Part shown: one piece after another, positions 41,745 to 50,041 of the stretch
Numbering within the stretch: the stretch's first letter is position 1
Layout of the letters: every line of letters starts with the position of its first letter
Assembly (NCBI RefSeq): GCF_045209745.1
Contig: NZ_CP109273.1
Location: 2,976,001-3,040,000, forward strand
DNA: 64,000 nucleotides
Reading direction: 5' to 3'
Source of the DNA: Micromonospora sp045209745
GTDB lineage: Bacteria; Actinomycetota; Actinomycetes; Mycobacteriales; Micromonosporaceae
Position numbers and translations under genes: made by a program
Notes under the pieces: generated by a model
The model's input: only the letters and a program-made list of their open reading frames with translations
Told to the model about the DNA's origin: nothing
Databases searched by the model: none

Positions 41745-41848
41745 ATGAACCCGATCGGGGTCGCGCGCGTGTGTCCGGTCGAGAGCCTGGGGACAATTGG
41801 CGGACCGTACGCTGACAATCCTCAACCATGATCGACCTGGAGGGTTCG

Positions 41849-42331
41849 ATGTTCGAGGAGATCCTGGGTCTACCGGTACACGTCCTGGTGGTCCACGCGG
41901 TTGTCGTGTTCGTCCCGCTGTTGGCGGTGCTGGCCATCGCGTACGTGGGGCTTCCGCGGTGGCGGCCCCGGCTGGACTGGGCCCTGGGCCTCCTCGCCGT
42001 GGCCGCGCCGGTGATGGCCTTCGTGGCCGTCGAGTCGGGTGAGGCGTTCACCGACGCGCTGGTTGCCCGGGGCTTCCAGGGCCAGATCCTCGACCAGATC
42101 TTCGAGCACTCCCGCTACGGCGACATTCTGTTCCGCATCGTGGTGCCGCTCGGGATCGCGGCCATCCTGTTGCTGGTGGCGACCAGCGGACACCCTCGGG
42201 TGCCGCGGCTGCCGGCGCTGGTCACCCCGGTGCTGGCGGTGGCGGTCGTAGCGCTGTCCATCGCCGCCCTGGTCTACGTCTATCTGACCGGCCACACCGG
42301 CGCCGAGGCAGTCTGGAGCACCACCCTCTGA
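41849..42331 (+). CDS. DUF2231 membrane protein
   Basis: 160 aa with four helices: ILGLPVHVLVVHAVVVFVPL (DUF2231 signature LPxHPLVVHA-like, with two His), LDWALGLLAVAAPVMAFVAV, DILFRIVVPLGIAAILLLVA, and a C-terminal helix. Such proteins are suspected redox or haem membrane proteins. The ATG at 41849 was chosen from GGAGGG 5 nt upstream. Divergent from furA, so possibly oxidative-stress regulated. Confidence 0.82.
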   Translation: MFEEILGLPVHVLVVHAVVVFVPLLAVLAIAYVGLPRWRPRLDWALGLLAVAAPVMAFVAVESGEAFTDALVARGFQGQILDQIFEHSRYGDILFRIVVPLGIAAILLLVATSGHPRVPRLPALVTPVLAVAVVALSIAALVYVYLTGHTGAEAVWSTTL

Positions 42332-42350
42332 CCGGCAGACACGGCGCGGA

Positions 42351-42683
42351 TCAGAAGATGACCCGCGAGCAGAGCAGGCAGACCAGGACCACCAGCACCA
42401 CGCTGGCCGCAGCCCCGAAGCCGTAGGTCACCCGCTGCGAGCGCTGCTCAGCTGCGTCCAGGTCGGCCATGTCCTGCGGCGGCAGCCGCCGTGGCGGCGC
42501 CGGCTGCAGGTGTACGGGTGGACGCCAGCCGGTCGGCGGCGGCACGCTCGGCGGCGGGCCGGCGTACGCGTTCGCCGGTGTCGTCACGGGCGCGGCGGGA
42601 GGTTGATCCGCCACCGCGTCGTCACCGGTGCCGGGGCGTCGCCAGTAGTCGTCCGGGGTGCTGCCACCGCTGGGGGTCGTCAC
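42351..42683 (-). CDS. small Pro-rich single-pass membrane protein
   Basis: 110 aa. A disordered, Pro-rich cytoplasmic part (residues 1-80, APPRRLPPQDMADLDAAEQR) precedes one C-terminal helix (FGAAASVVLVVLVCLLCSRV). Tail-anchored topology. The GTG at 42683 follows TAGCGT (42692-42697) by 8 nt without a Shine-Dalgarno. Unknown function. Confidence 0.65.
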   Translation of the reverse strand: MTTPSGGSTPDDYWRRPGTGDDAVADQPPAAPVTTPANAYAGPPPSVPPPTGWRPPVHLQPAPPRRLPPQDMADLDAAEQRSQRVTYGFGAAASVVLVVLVCLLCSRVIF

Positions 42684-42691
42684 GCCGTCCG

Positions 42692-42697
42692 ACGCTA
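42692..42697 (-). promoter_or_regulatory. -10 box (TAGCGT) for the 110-aa gene
   Basis: Eight nt before the GTG at 42683; no Shine-Dalgarno. Confidence 0.45.
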
Positions 42698-42773
42698 CCA
42701 ACGCGGGCGGCGGCCCGGTCGTTTCTGGCCGGCGTGGCATCGTCGACGGCGGGTCCGCTGCCGTCGGCTGCGC

Positions 42774-42779
42774 TAGTCT
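42774..42779 (+). promoter_or_regulatory. -10 box (TAGTCT) for the leaderless 60-aa gene
   Basis: Eight nt before the GTG at 42788; no Shine-Dalgarno. Confidence 0.45.
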
Positions 42780-42787
42780 TGCCGCTC

Positions 42788-42970
42788 GTGAGCACCGAGG
42801 ACCCCGGCACGCAGGGCGCGCGCGGCGACGATGAGCGCACCGTCGACCTGAGCGAAGACTTCGTGGTGCTGCCCGAGCAGACCTCCGACGACACCGATCG
42901 CGGCTGGGGCGAGCGGGCCAGCGGCAACGACGACTGGCTGCTCGCCGAACGCCCTCCGCACTGGGACTGA
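42788..42970 (+). CDS. 60-aa conserved acidic protein
   Basis: Its sequence contains VDLSEDFVVLPEQTSDDTDR, GWGERASGNDDWLLAERPP and ends HWD. The VVLPEQTxDDTDxGWGE and ERPPHWD ends are, from memory, shared by small proteins in many actinomycetes, so it is very likely real though no function is known. Short, acidic, no membrane segment. Leaderless start. Repeat-rich DNA begins just after its stop. Confidence 0.75.
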   Translation: MSTEDPGTQGARGDDERTVDLSEDFVVLPEQTSDDTDRGWGERASGNDDWLLAERPPHWD

Positions 42971-43007
42971 CCTGCGGCCTGGCCGGCTCCCTGCGACATC
43001 GGCCCGG

Positions 43008-43169
43008 CCGACAGCGCGGTGACCTGGACGGCCCGGCCCGGCTCGCGGCGAAGTCGGTCGACAGCCCGGCAACCGACAGCGTGGTGACCTCGACGGCCCG
43101 GCCCGGCCCGGCCCGGCCCGGCCCGGCCCGGCCCGGCCCGGCCCGGCCCGGCCCGGCCCGGCTCGCGGC
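43008..43169. repeat. duplicated segment with expanded GGCCC tract
   Basis: Two similar segments (43008-43049 and 43073-43169) both begin CCGACAGCG and end GGCTCGCGGC. The first contains GGCCC twice, the second thirteen times in succession (43095-43159). This is a 5-bp microsatellite expansion inside a local duplication, between genes. Confidence 0.9.
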
Positions 43170-43195
43170 CCGGGGGAGGGTTTGCGGGTTGGCGC

Positions 43196-43861
43196 TCAGC
43201 TGCGGACGACGATGGCGAACCGGGTGCCCTCGGGGAGGCCGACGGCGCGTTGCGCCTGGTCGGGGCGGAGTGCCAGATAGAGCGCCGAGGTCCCGTCGGT
43301 CGCGCCGGCGCCCAGCACGTCCAGCACCAGCGCCGCGGGAGCGAGCAACGTTGCTTCGGTGCCCGCCCCGCCCGGCGCCGCCGCGAGCAGGTCGACCCGG
43401 GCTCCGGGGCGGACCACCGCCAGCGCGGCCGGCTCGGCCAACCGGACCGGCACCCCGACAGCGCCGCTCGGCAGCGGCAGCGACCTGGTCCTTCCGCTCG
43501 CGGCGGGCGCGCCGCTTTCGTCGGTCGTGCCGGATGGCGGCGGCCCGGCCGTTCCGCTTCCGTCGGTGGGGCCTGCCCGGTCGGGGTCGGTGGGGTCTGG
43601 CCTGTCGAGGTCGGCCCGGTCCGGATCGGTGGAGCCTGTCCTGCGGGGGTCGGTCGACCCGCCCTCGTCGACCTGCCCGGCCGTGCCGTCTGCTCCCGCG
43701 GAGGGCACGGTGGTCGACGGGCAGCTGCTCGGGGTGTATAGAACGGCGGCGGCCAGGCCGAGCAGCGTGGCGACCAGGCCGGCCCGGAGCAGGGAGCGCC
43801 CGCCGGGCAGGGTGGGCCGGCGCAGCGGACGCAACGCCCGCGCGGAGTCTGGATCACCCAT
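43196..43861 (-). CDS. SAF/RcpC-domain single-pass membrane protein
   Basis: 221 aa. One N-terminal helix (GLVATLLGLAAAVLY), then a disordered Ser/Thr/Asp-Pro region (45-120, DRADLDRPDPTDPDRAGP), then a C-terminal domain with SLPLPSGAVGVPVRLAEP, VRPGARVDLLAAAPG and ALVLDVLGAG of the CpaB/RcpC type. In Flp pilus systems this domain is an assembly component, but no pilus genes are present. The position before ruc and formyl-THF cyclo-ligase is common in actinobacteria. Confidence 0.78.
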   Translation of the reverse strand: MGDPDSARALRPLRRPTLPGGRSLLRAGLVATLLGLAAAVLYTPSSCPSTTVPSAGADGTAGQVDEGGSTDPRRTGSTDPDRADLDRPDPTDPDRAGPTDGSGTAGPPPSGTTDESGAPAASGRTRSLPLPSGAVGVPVRLAEPAALAVVRPGARVDLLAAAPGGAGTEATLLAPAALVLDVLGAGATDGTSALYLALRPDQAQRAVGLPEGTRFAIVVRS

Positions 43862-43956
43862 GGTCTCTGCCGCCTCCCGTCCCCGGGTGCCGCAGCGACC
43901 CCCGTGGCGGCAGGTTAGGCCGTTCCACCCTGGTCGGCCGGCCGTCGGACGGTGCC

Positions 43957-43984
43957 TGTGGATAACCGGCCGGCCTGTGGATAA
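43957..43984 (-). promoter_or_regulatory. two consensus DnaA boxes
   Basis: TGTGGATAA at 43957-43965 and 43976-43984 are each the reverse complement of TTATCCACA, the canonical DnaA box; the copies are direct repeats spaced 19 bp (GCCTGTGGATAAC context). Confidence 0.6.
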
Positions 43985-44020
43985 CTCCCACCGGTCGGCT
44001 CGACCTGCTATCGCATCGGC

Positions 44021-44101
44021 CTTGATCGACTCGAGGTCAAGGAAGGCGGGCTATCAAACCAGCCGGGACAGCCCGACATCCGTGAACCCGAGTGGATCAA
44101 G
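44021..44101. repeat. 81-bp palindromic dispersed repeat, copy A
   Basis: Begins CTTGATCGACTCG and ends CGAGTGGATCAAG (inverted, one mismatch), with a GC-rich centre. A related element is at 52019-52098. Resembles intergenic repeats I recall in Micromonosporaceae. Confidence 0.7.
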
Positions 44102-44139
44102 GCCCGCCGGCCTGGCCCGGCCCGGCCCGGCGAGCGTGG

Positions 44140-44205
44140 GGCGGACGGGCCAGGACCGTGCGTGAGGCGGACGGGTCAGGACCGTGCGTGGGCGGACGGG
44201 TCAGG
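44140..44205. repeat. 25-26-bp tandem repeat reaching into the ruc stop
   Basis: GGCGGACGGG(C/T)CAGGACCGTGCGTG occurs twice (44140-44165, 44166-44190) and its first 15 bp a third time (44191-44205), where it supplies the TGA stop of ruc on the minus strand. Confidence 0.8.
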
Positions 44206-44605
44206 CCGCGGAGCTGGCCGCCGGAGCCTTGCCGCCGCTCGACCCACCCGAAGAGGACGACGACCCCGAGGACGACGACCCCGAAGAGGACGACCCCGAG
44301 GAGGACGACGAACCCGACGATGAGGAGGAGGAACCGGACGACGAGGACGACGACGATCCCTCGCCGGAGGACGACTCGGACTTCGCCGGCTTGCTGGCCG
44401 CGCCGTCCGCCGTCGCCTCAGAGCCGGACGCCCGCGAGTCGGTGCGGTAGAAGCCCGAGCCCTTGAAGACGATGCCGACCGAGTTGAAGACCTTGCGCAG
44501 CCGCCCCTGACACGCCGGGCACTCGGTCAGCGGCGCGTCAGAGAAGGACTGCACCGCCTCGAGCTGGTTACCGCACGCGGTGCAGGCGTACTGGTACGTG
44601 GGCAC
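44201..44605 (-). CDS. ruc: Ruc-like redox-regulated chaperone (FmdB zinc ribbon)
   Basis: 134 aa. The N-terminal zinc ribbon PTYQYACTACGNQLEA ... TECPACQGRL (two CxxC pairs), then KVFNSVGIVFKGSGFYRTDS. From about residue 78 the tail is almost purely Ser and Gly, unstructured. This is the plan of M. tuberculosis Rv0991c (Ruc), reported to be a chaperone that binds unfolded proteins when its cysteines are oxidised. Placement next to formyl-THF cyclo-ligase matches Rv0991c-Rv0992c. GTG with GGAGGAG upstream. The opposite strand shows long acidic open frames that are artefacts. Confidence 0.82.
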   Translation of the reverse strand: MPTYQYACTACGNQLEAVQSFSDAPLTECPACQGRLRKVFNSVGIVFKGSGFYRTDSRASGSEATADGAASKPAKSESSSGEGSSSSSSSGSSSSSSGSSSSSGSSSSGSSSSGSSSSSGGSSGGKAPAASSAA

Positions 44606-44668
44606 GTTCTCCTCCGGATCTGGGGCTCAGCCAGTTGGCACTCGACGTATTCGAGTGCCAATGGTGCG

Positions 44669-45346
44669 TCATTCGCCCCGGGTTCGTCCAGCGGACGTGT
44701 GGGGCGCGACACCCTGCGCCGCACCCGGGCCATCATCAAGCGTACGCACCCCGTCGGCAGGGGTGACGACCGCGCGGACACGGCGGTCGTGCGACTCCGC
44801 CGGCAGCGCCTCAACCAGCTCGCCGTCGTGCAGAGGCACCACCGTCAGCGTCGCCTCGGGCACCCGGGCGAGTGCGCGGTCGTACGAGCCGCCGCCGCGT
44901 CCGAGCCGCCGACCCAGGTGGTCCACCGCGAGAGCGGGTACGACCACCAGCTGCGCGCCCGCCACGGCGGCCACCCCGAGGCGGGCACCAACGGGCTCGC
45001 GGATACCCCGACCCGCGGCGATCAGGTCGTCCGGCCCGGTGTACGCCGCCCAGTCCAGATCGAGGTCGGCGAGGAGCACCGGCAGCAGCAACTCGGCGTC
45101 GGCTGGCAGTGCCGCCCGCAGCACCTCCGGCAGGTCGGCGCCGCCCGGTTCGGAGCCGACCGGCACGTACGCCGTCATCCTCTGCGGGCGCAGCCGGCGT
45201 ACCAGCGCGACCAGCTCGACCTGCACGCGCCCGGCGGCGGCGACCCGGGCGGGACCGGGCAGCAACCGGCGGCGGGCGAGCAGCTCGACGCGGGCGTCCC
45301 GCTTCGCAGCACGGGTCACTTCTGCTTCATCAGAAAATTCCGGCAC
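44669..45346 (-). CDS. 5-formyltetrahydrofolate cyclo-ligase
   Basis: 225 aa. KRDARVELLARRRLLP at the N-terminus binds ATP phosphates. The family motif is VVVPALAVDHLGRRLGRGGGSYDRAL (substrate and ATP loop), then VPLHDGELVEALPAESHDRRV. It converts 5-formyl-THF to 5,10-methenyl-THF with ATP. The GTG at 45346 was chosen from AGGAG 7 nt upstream. In M. tuberculosis the equivalent is Rv0992c, divergent from galU as here, though a GGDEF gene intervenes. Confidence 0.88.
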   Translation of the reverse strand: MPEFSDEAEVTRAAKRDARVELLARRRLLPGPARVAAAGRVQVELVALVRRLRPQRMTAYVPVGSEPGGADLPEVLRAALPADAELLLPVLLADLDLDWAAYTGPDDLIAAGRGIREPVGARLGVAAVAGAQLVVVPALAVDHLGRRLGRGGGSYDRALARVPEATLTVVPLHDGELVEALPAESHDRRVRAVVTPADGVRTLDDGPGAAQGVAPHTSAGRTRGE

Positions 45347-45431
45347 GCAACACTCCTGACGCAACGCCTCTCGCACGGTCGCTCTGTGTCAGCATCGCAA
45401 GCATCGGAGGCGGAACTTCCGGGGGGACCGA

Positions 45432-47759
45432 GTGACGCTACGCGGGCGGTTGACAGCAGCCTTCCTCGTGGTGGTGCTCGGGCCGGTCCTGCTCGGCGCG
45501 CTCTTCGTCGCCTCCACCGTCGCGGCTGTCGACCGCAGCCGCTCGATCGAGCGCCTGGCGGTGGCGGCGTCCACCGTGCGGACGTCGGTCGACGCGCTCT
45601 GCCAGCAGTTGCGCGCTGCCGCCGACGCGGTGGCCCTCACCGCCGATCCGGCCGTCACCGCTGCTCAACTGGTCAGCCGGGGCCTGGCCGCTGCGGTGCT
45701 GATCACCGACGTGGACGGCCAGGTCACCTACGTCTCGCCCGGCGCGCCGTCCACCCCGTGGCGGGACTGCTCGGACTCGACCACGGGTTCGACCAGCCCG
45801 GTCCGCGCACTGGCCGCCGAGGTCGACCTGCGCGACCGCGCTGGCACCCTGCTGGGCAGGGTGACCGCCGCGCAACTTGTCGACCCGGCCTTCGTCGCCC
45901 GGCTGGCGGCGGTGACCGGGGTGGCGGTCACCCTGCTCGACAGCGGAGCGACCGCCGCGCGGGTCACCCACACGACCGAGTCCCGCGAGGTACGCGACGC
46001 GGTGCTGGCCGCCGCCAGCGCCGTCGATGGCGAGCGGGTCACCGAGACCAGCGAGGGTCGGTACGTGCGGAGGATCGGTCCGTCCGACGCGCAGCCGCTG
46101 CCGCTGGTGCTCTCGGTGCCCAGCGAGCGGCCGCCGGGGCTGCACGCCACGCTTGTCGGGGTGGTCGTGCTGGCCGGGCTGCTCGCCGTGCTGACCGCCT
46201 GGCGGCTGGCCCGGGTGACCACCCGACCGCTGGTGGAGTTGGCTGGCGCGGTCGACCGGGTGGCCCACGGCGACCTGACCGCCCGAGTGCCGGTACGCAG
46301 CCGCGACGAGCTGGGCCGGCTGGCCGCCGCCTTCAACCGGATGACCCGGGAGACCGGGTCCTACGTCGCGGCGCTGACCAGCAACCGGGACCAGCTCCGC
46401 GGGCACCTCGCGGTGCTCGGTGACACCCTGGCCAGCACGCACGACCTGCAACGCATCTTGCGGGTGATCCTGCGCAGCGCCATCGGAGCCACCGGCGCGC
46501 GCGCCGGCGCCGTGCTGCTGGTGGAGACCGGCGGGGTGCTCGTCGCCCAGTGCACCGAGGGATTGGACGGGCGCTGGCCGGAGGGGGACGCGGACGGATC
46601 GCAGACGCTTCGGGTGCCGGTGGGCGTCGGTGTGGTCGGCGCCGTCGCCGCCACCGGCGAACCGCAGCGGGGCAGGGCCGAGCCGACCGAGGCCCCGTCG
46701 GGGGAGCCGCGCTGCCGCACGTACGTCGCGGTCCCGTTCGCCGCCCCCGGCGGCGCCGCGGCCACCCTCAGCGGGACCTCGGGGTCGGCCGACGAGGCCG
46801 GCGCCGCGGCGGCGCTCGGCGTGCTGGCCCTCTACGACCGGCTGGGCGCGGACGAGTTCGACGACGACGACCTGGTCACCCTGCGCACCTTCGCCAGCCA
46901 TGCGGCGGTTGCGGTGGACAACGTCCGGGTGCACGAGGAGGCGCAGCGGCTCTCGCTCACCGACCCGCTCACCGGGCTGTGGAACTACCGCTACCTGCGC
47001 GAATCCATCCGGCGGGAGGTGGAACGGGCCAGTCGCTTCGGGCGGATGCTCAGCATCCTCGCGCTGGACCTCGACCGGTTCAAGGACGTCAACGACACGT
47101 ACGGGCACGCTGCGGGGGACACGGTGCTGGCCGAGTTCGCCCGGCGGGTGCGCGGCGAGATCCGTGAGGTCGACCTGGCCTTCCGGCAGGGCGGTGAGGA
47201 GTTCGTTCTGCTGCTGCCGGAGACCGACACGCGGGGCGCGGCGATTGTGGCCGAGCGGCTCGGCGCGGTGGTGCGCGAGACGCCGATCGCCGTCGAGGCG
47301 TACGCCGGGCCGGTCCTGGTGACCGTGTCGGTGGGCATCGCCGTCTTTCCGGACAACGGCAGCACCGGGCGGGAGGTGCTGGAGGCCGCCGACGACGCGC
47401 TCTACGCGGCCAAGGCGGCCGGCCGCGACACGTACCGGGTCGCCGAGGTGCACCCGGACGTGCCGACGCGGGAGATACCGGTGCTCGCGAGGGCCGTGAG
47501 CCCACCGGATGGGCTGCCGCGCGCCGGCCAGCCCGTGCACGCCATCCGGGAGCCGGGCGGGCCCGCCCGGTCGGAGCCGGCTGTGGGCGTACCGGAATCA
47601 TCGTCGGCCGGCCCGGCGCAGGCCCGGCCGGAGTCGGCCGACGACCCGGCGGACAGCGCGACGGGCGGGGCGTGGGCCGGCCCGGGCGCCGCGCGGCCGG
47701 CGTCGGGTGGCGGCGCGTCTTCTGGGCCACAGCCGCCGCGGCAGAGCCGTGGCCGATAG
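45432..47759 (+). CDS. membrane-bound diguanylate cyclase (HAMP-GAF-GGDEF)
   Basis: 775 aa. An N-terminal helix (LVVVLGPVLLGALFVASTVAA), an extracytoplasmic sensor (about 30-230) and a second helix (VGVVVLAGLLAVLTAWRLA) precede a HAMP domain. A GAF domain (about 330-480) and a GGDEF domain (about 500-650) follow, with the active-site loop GGEEF near residue 587 and the metal-binding DLDRFKDVND. It should make c-di-GMP. I see no RxxD inhibitory I-site five residues before GGEEF (EVDLAFRQGGEEF). The last ~110 residues are disordered. GGGGGG precedes the GTG. galU follows 9 nt later but has its own promoter signal. Confidence 0.92.
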   Translation: MTLRGRLTAAFLVVVLGPVLLGALFVASTVAAVDRSRSIERLAVAASTVRTSVDALCQQLRAAADAVALTADPAVTAAQLVSRGLAAAVLITDVDGQVTYVSPGAPSTPWRDCSDSTTGSTSPVRALAAEVDLRDRAGTLLGRVTAAQLVDPAFVARLAAVTGVAVTLLDSGATAARVTHTTESREVRDAVLAAASAVDGERVTETSEGRYVRRIGPSDAQPLPLVLSVPSERPPGLHATLVGVVVLAGLLAVLTAWRLARVTTRPLVELAGAVDRVAHGDLTARVPVRSRDELGRLAAAFNRMTRETGSYVAALTSNRDQLRGHLAVLGDTLASTHDLQRILRVILRSAIGATGARAGAVLLVETGGVLVAQCTEGLDGRWPEGDADGSQTLRVPVGVGVVGAVAATGEPQRGRAEPTEAPSGEPRCRTYVAVPFAAPGGAAATLSGTSGSADEAGAAAALGVLALYDRLGADEFDDDDLVTLRTFASHAAVAVDNVRVHEEAQRLSLTDPLTGLWNYRYLRESIRREVERASRFGRMLSILALDLDRFKDVNDTYGHAAGDTVLAEFARRVRGEIREVDLAFRQGGEEFVLLLPETDTRGAAIVAERLGAVVRETPIAVEAYAGPVLVTVSVGIAVFPDNGSTGREVLEAADDALYAAKAAGRDTYRVAEVHPDVPTREIPVLARAVSPPDGLPRAGQPVHAIREPGGPARSEPAVGVPESSSAGPAQARPESADDPADSATGGAWAGPGAARPASGGGASSGPQPPRQSRGR

Positions 47760-47762
47760 TCT
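47757..47762 (+). promoter_or_regulatory. -10 box (TAGTCT) for leaderless galU
   Basis: Six nt before the ATG at 47769; it overlaps the GGDEF stop codon (TAG at 47757-47759). No Shine-Dalgarno. Confidence 0.5.
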
Positions 47763-47768
47763 CGCGGC

Positions 47769-48731
47769 ATGTCGGAGCACTCAGCGAACCCCTCATCGAC
47801 GGTCGCCGCAACTGGCCGTCCCCTGGCGGTCAAGGCCGTCATCCCGGCCGCCGGACTTGCCACCCGGTTCCTGCCGGCCACCAAGGCGGTGCCCAAGGAG
47901 CTGCTGCCGGTGGTGGACCGGCCGGTTCTGCAGTACATCGTCGAGGAGGCCGCCCAGGCCGGCATCAGTGACGTATTACTGATCACCGGTCGGGGTAAGA
48001 CATCGATGGTGGACCACTTTGACCGTCGCCCCGACCTGGAGAGCAGGCTGGAGGAGAAGGGCGACGCCGAGCGGTTGGCCGCCGTGCGTCGGCCCAGCGA
48101 GCTGGCCGAGATCTACACCGTGCGGCAGCCCGAGCAGCTCGGGCTCGGCCACGCCGTCGGGTACGCCGAGTCGCACATCGGCGACCAGCCCTTCGCGGTG
48201 CTGCTCGGCGACGAGTTCGTCAAGCCGTCGGAGCCGCTGCTGCCGGCGATGCTGGAGCTGCAGGCCCGCACCGGCGGCGTCGTGCTCGCCTTTTTCGAGG
48301 TGGACCCGGCCGAGACCAAGCGGTACGGCATCGCCTCCGTCGAGCCCGCCGAGTCGGAGCTGACCGACATCGGTGAGGTCGTCAAGGTCACCGGGATGGT
48401 GGAGAAGCCGCAGCCGGAGGACGCCCCGAGCAACCTCGCGGTGCTCGGCCGCTACGTGCTGCCCGGCACGATCTTCGACGCGATCCAACGGACGAAGCCG
48501 GGTAGCGGCGGCGAGATCCAGCTGACCGACGCGATGGAGTTGCTGCGCACCGAGGGCACCCCGGTGCACGCGATCGTCTACCGGGGCACCCGTTACGACA
48601 CCGGCATGCCGCTGGGCTACCTGCAGACGGTGGTGCAGATCGCCGCCGAGCGCGACGACCTGGGCGCCGAGTTCCGGTCCTGGTTGGCCGAGTTCGTCAA
48701 GGCCGACTCGGCAGGCGGATCTGGTACATGA
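47769..48731 (+). CDS. galU: UTP--glucose-1-phosphate uridylyltransferase
   Basis: 320 aa. Nucleotidyltransferase motifs: AVIPAAGLATRFLPATKAVPKE, PVVDRPVLQYIVEEA, LGLGHAVGYAE, LLGDEFV, and GEIQLTDAMELL. Makes UDP-glucose for glycans and trehalose. Genes glp, rimJ and glpR follow on the same strand, an order conserved in mycobacteria and corynebacteria. The start is leaderless. The stop overlaps the next ATG. Confidence 0.95.
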   Translation: MSEHSANPSSTVAATGRPLAVKAVIPAAGLATRFLPATKAVPKELLPVVDRPVLQYIVEEAAQAGISDVLLITGRGKTSMVDHFDRRPDLESRLEEKGDAERLAAVRRPSELAEIYTVRQPEQLGLGHAVGYAESHIGDQPFAVLLGDEFVKPSEPLLPAMLELQARTGGVVLAFFEVDPAETKRYGIASVEPAESELTDIGEVVKVTGMVEKPQPEDAPSNLAVLGRYVLPGTIFDAIQRTKPGSGGEIQLTDAMELLRTEGTPVHAIVYRGTRYDTGMPLGYLQTVVQIAAERDDLGAEFRSWLAEFVKADSAGGSGT

Positions 48732-50041
48732 CCGCGACGGCCGACGCCGAGGCGGCCGCGAACGAGTTGACGCCGCTCGCCGACTACCTGGGCAGCGTGC
48801 TGCGCAGGTTGCGTGCGCTGCCGCCACTCGACCTCGACCTCACGCAGGCGCACGGCAATGTCCTCGCCGAGGACGTCGTCGCGCCGCACGCCTTCCCGGC
48901 CTTCGACCAGGCGGCCGTGGACGGCTACGCCGCCCGCTGGGAGGACATTTCGGGAGGGGGCCGGGGCCCGAGCTATGTCCCGGCCCCCTCCGGCACGCCC
49001 GGGGGCCGGACCATCCGGCTGAACGTGGTCGGCGATCTCGGCGCGGCGAGCTGGCGGCCGGTCCGGCTCACCCCGGGCTCGTGCTTCTCGGTGGCCGCCG
49101 GGGCGCCGCTGCCGATCGGCGCGGACGTGGTGGTCCCGGTGGAGTGGACCGACCAGGGCATGGCCGCGGTGGAGATCTTCCGCACCCCCAAGCGGGGGTA
49201 CGGGGTACGCCGAGCCGGTGAGGAACTGCCCGGCGGCACTCTGCTCGCCCGGGCCGGCACGTACGTCTCCCCGGCCCTGGTCGCGGTCTTCGCCGCCACC
49301 GGCATCGGGCACGTGGTGGTCCGGCCCAGCCCACGGGTGGTCATCGTGGCCACCGGCGACGAACTGGTCGACGTGGGTCGGGGCAGCCAGCCGGGGCAGG
49401 TGGTGGACGCGAACTCGCACGCGCTGACCGCCGCCGCGGCAGAGGTGGGAGCGCAGGCGTACCGGGTGGGTATCTGCGACGACGACCCGGAGGGGCTGCG
49501 CGGGCTGCTGGAGGACCAGACCCTGCGCGCCGACCTGATCATCACCACCGGGGGGACCGGCACCGGCCCCGGAGACATGGTGCGTCGGATCCTGTCCCGG
49601 CGGGAGGGCAACCGGGCTGGTCCGGTCACCTTCACCGATGTGGCGCTCTATCCCGGCACCGCGCTCGGCTTCGGCACGGTCGGCGCCGAGGAGGTGCCGG
49701 TGGTCTGCCTGCCCGGCGATCCCGGTGCCGCGCTGATCGGCTTCGAGGTGCTGGCCCGCCCGGCCATCCAACTGCTCGCCGGCGCCGAGCCGGTGTTCCG
49801 GCCCAGCGTGCGGGCGCATCTGCTGGAGACCGTGTCGTCCCCGGGCGGGCTGCGCGAGTTTCGGCCCGCGCACGTCGCCGAGCGGCGCGGCGGTGGTTAC
49901 ACCGTCCAGCCGCTCAGTGGGGGGCCGTTCACCCTCTCCGGGCTGGCCGAGGCCAACGGGCTGCTGGTGCTCGGCGAGCGCGTCACCACCGCTGCCGCCG
50001 GCTCCACGGTGGATGTTCTGCTGCTGGACCGCCGTCGGTGA
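48728..50041 (+). CDS. glp: gephyrin-like molybdotransferase Glp (MoeA family)
   Basis: 437 aa. MoeA domains: AEDVVAPHAFPAFDQAAVDGYA, GAPLPIGADVVVPVEWTDQG, VVIVATGDELVDVG, ITTGGTGTGPGDMVRRIL and CLPGDPGAALIGFEVL. MoeA inserts Mo into molybdopterin. In Corynebacterium this galU-linked paralogue (Glp) was shown to bind FtsZ and a membrane receptor, GlpR, in cell division. With glpR four genes away in the group, this copy is best read as Glp. Whether it also makes the cofactor cannot be told here. Confidence 0.9.
   Translation: MTATADAEAAANELTPLADYLGSVLRRLRALPPLDLDLTQAHGNVLAEDVVAPHAFPAFDQAAVDGYAARWEDISGGGRGPSYVPAPSGTPGGRTIRLNVVGDLGAASWRPVRLTPGSCFSVAAGAPLPIGADVVVPVEWTDQGMAAVEIFRTPKRGYGVRRAGEELPGGTLLARAGTYVSPALVAVFAATGIGHVVVRPSPRVVIVATGDELVDVGRGSQPGQVVDANSHALTAAAAEVGAQAYRVGICDDDPEGLRGLLEDQTLRADLIITTGGTGTGPGDMVRRILSRREGNRAGPVTFTDVALYPGTALGFGTVGAEEVPVVCLPGDPGAALIGFEVLARPAIQLLAGAEPVFRPSVRAHLLETVSSPGGLREFRPAHVAERRGGGYTVQPLSGGPFTLSGLAEANGLLVLGERVTTAAAGSTVDVLLLDRRR

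Larger units (their letters stand above)
43862..44200. other. repeat-rich intergenic region
   Basis: No gene found. It contains two consensus DnaA boxes (43957-43984), one copy of an 81-bp palindromic repeat (44021-44101), a short GGCCC tract (44114-44130), and the start of a 25-bp tandem repeat. Several repeat types so close together suggest replication-slippage activity or a tolerant insertion zone. Confidence 0.7.

Noticed and set aside
43095..43162. GGCCC array considered as CRISPR or satellite with spacers
   Set aside because: Pure 5-bp tandem units without spacers; a microsatellite.
44184..44450. Strongly acidic open frame antisense to the ruc tail
   Set aside because: It is the complement of Ser codons in the low-complexity tail; the ruc zinc ribbon, Shine-Dalgarno and synteny decide the strand.
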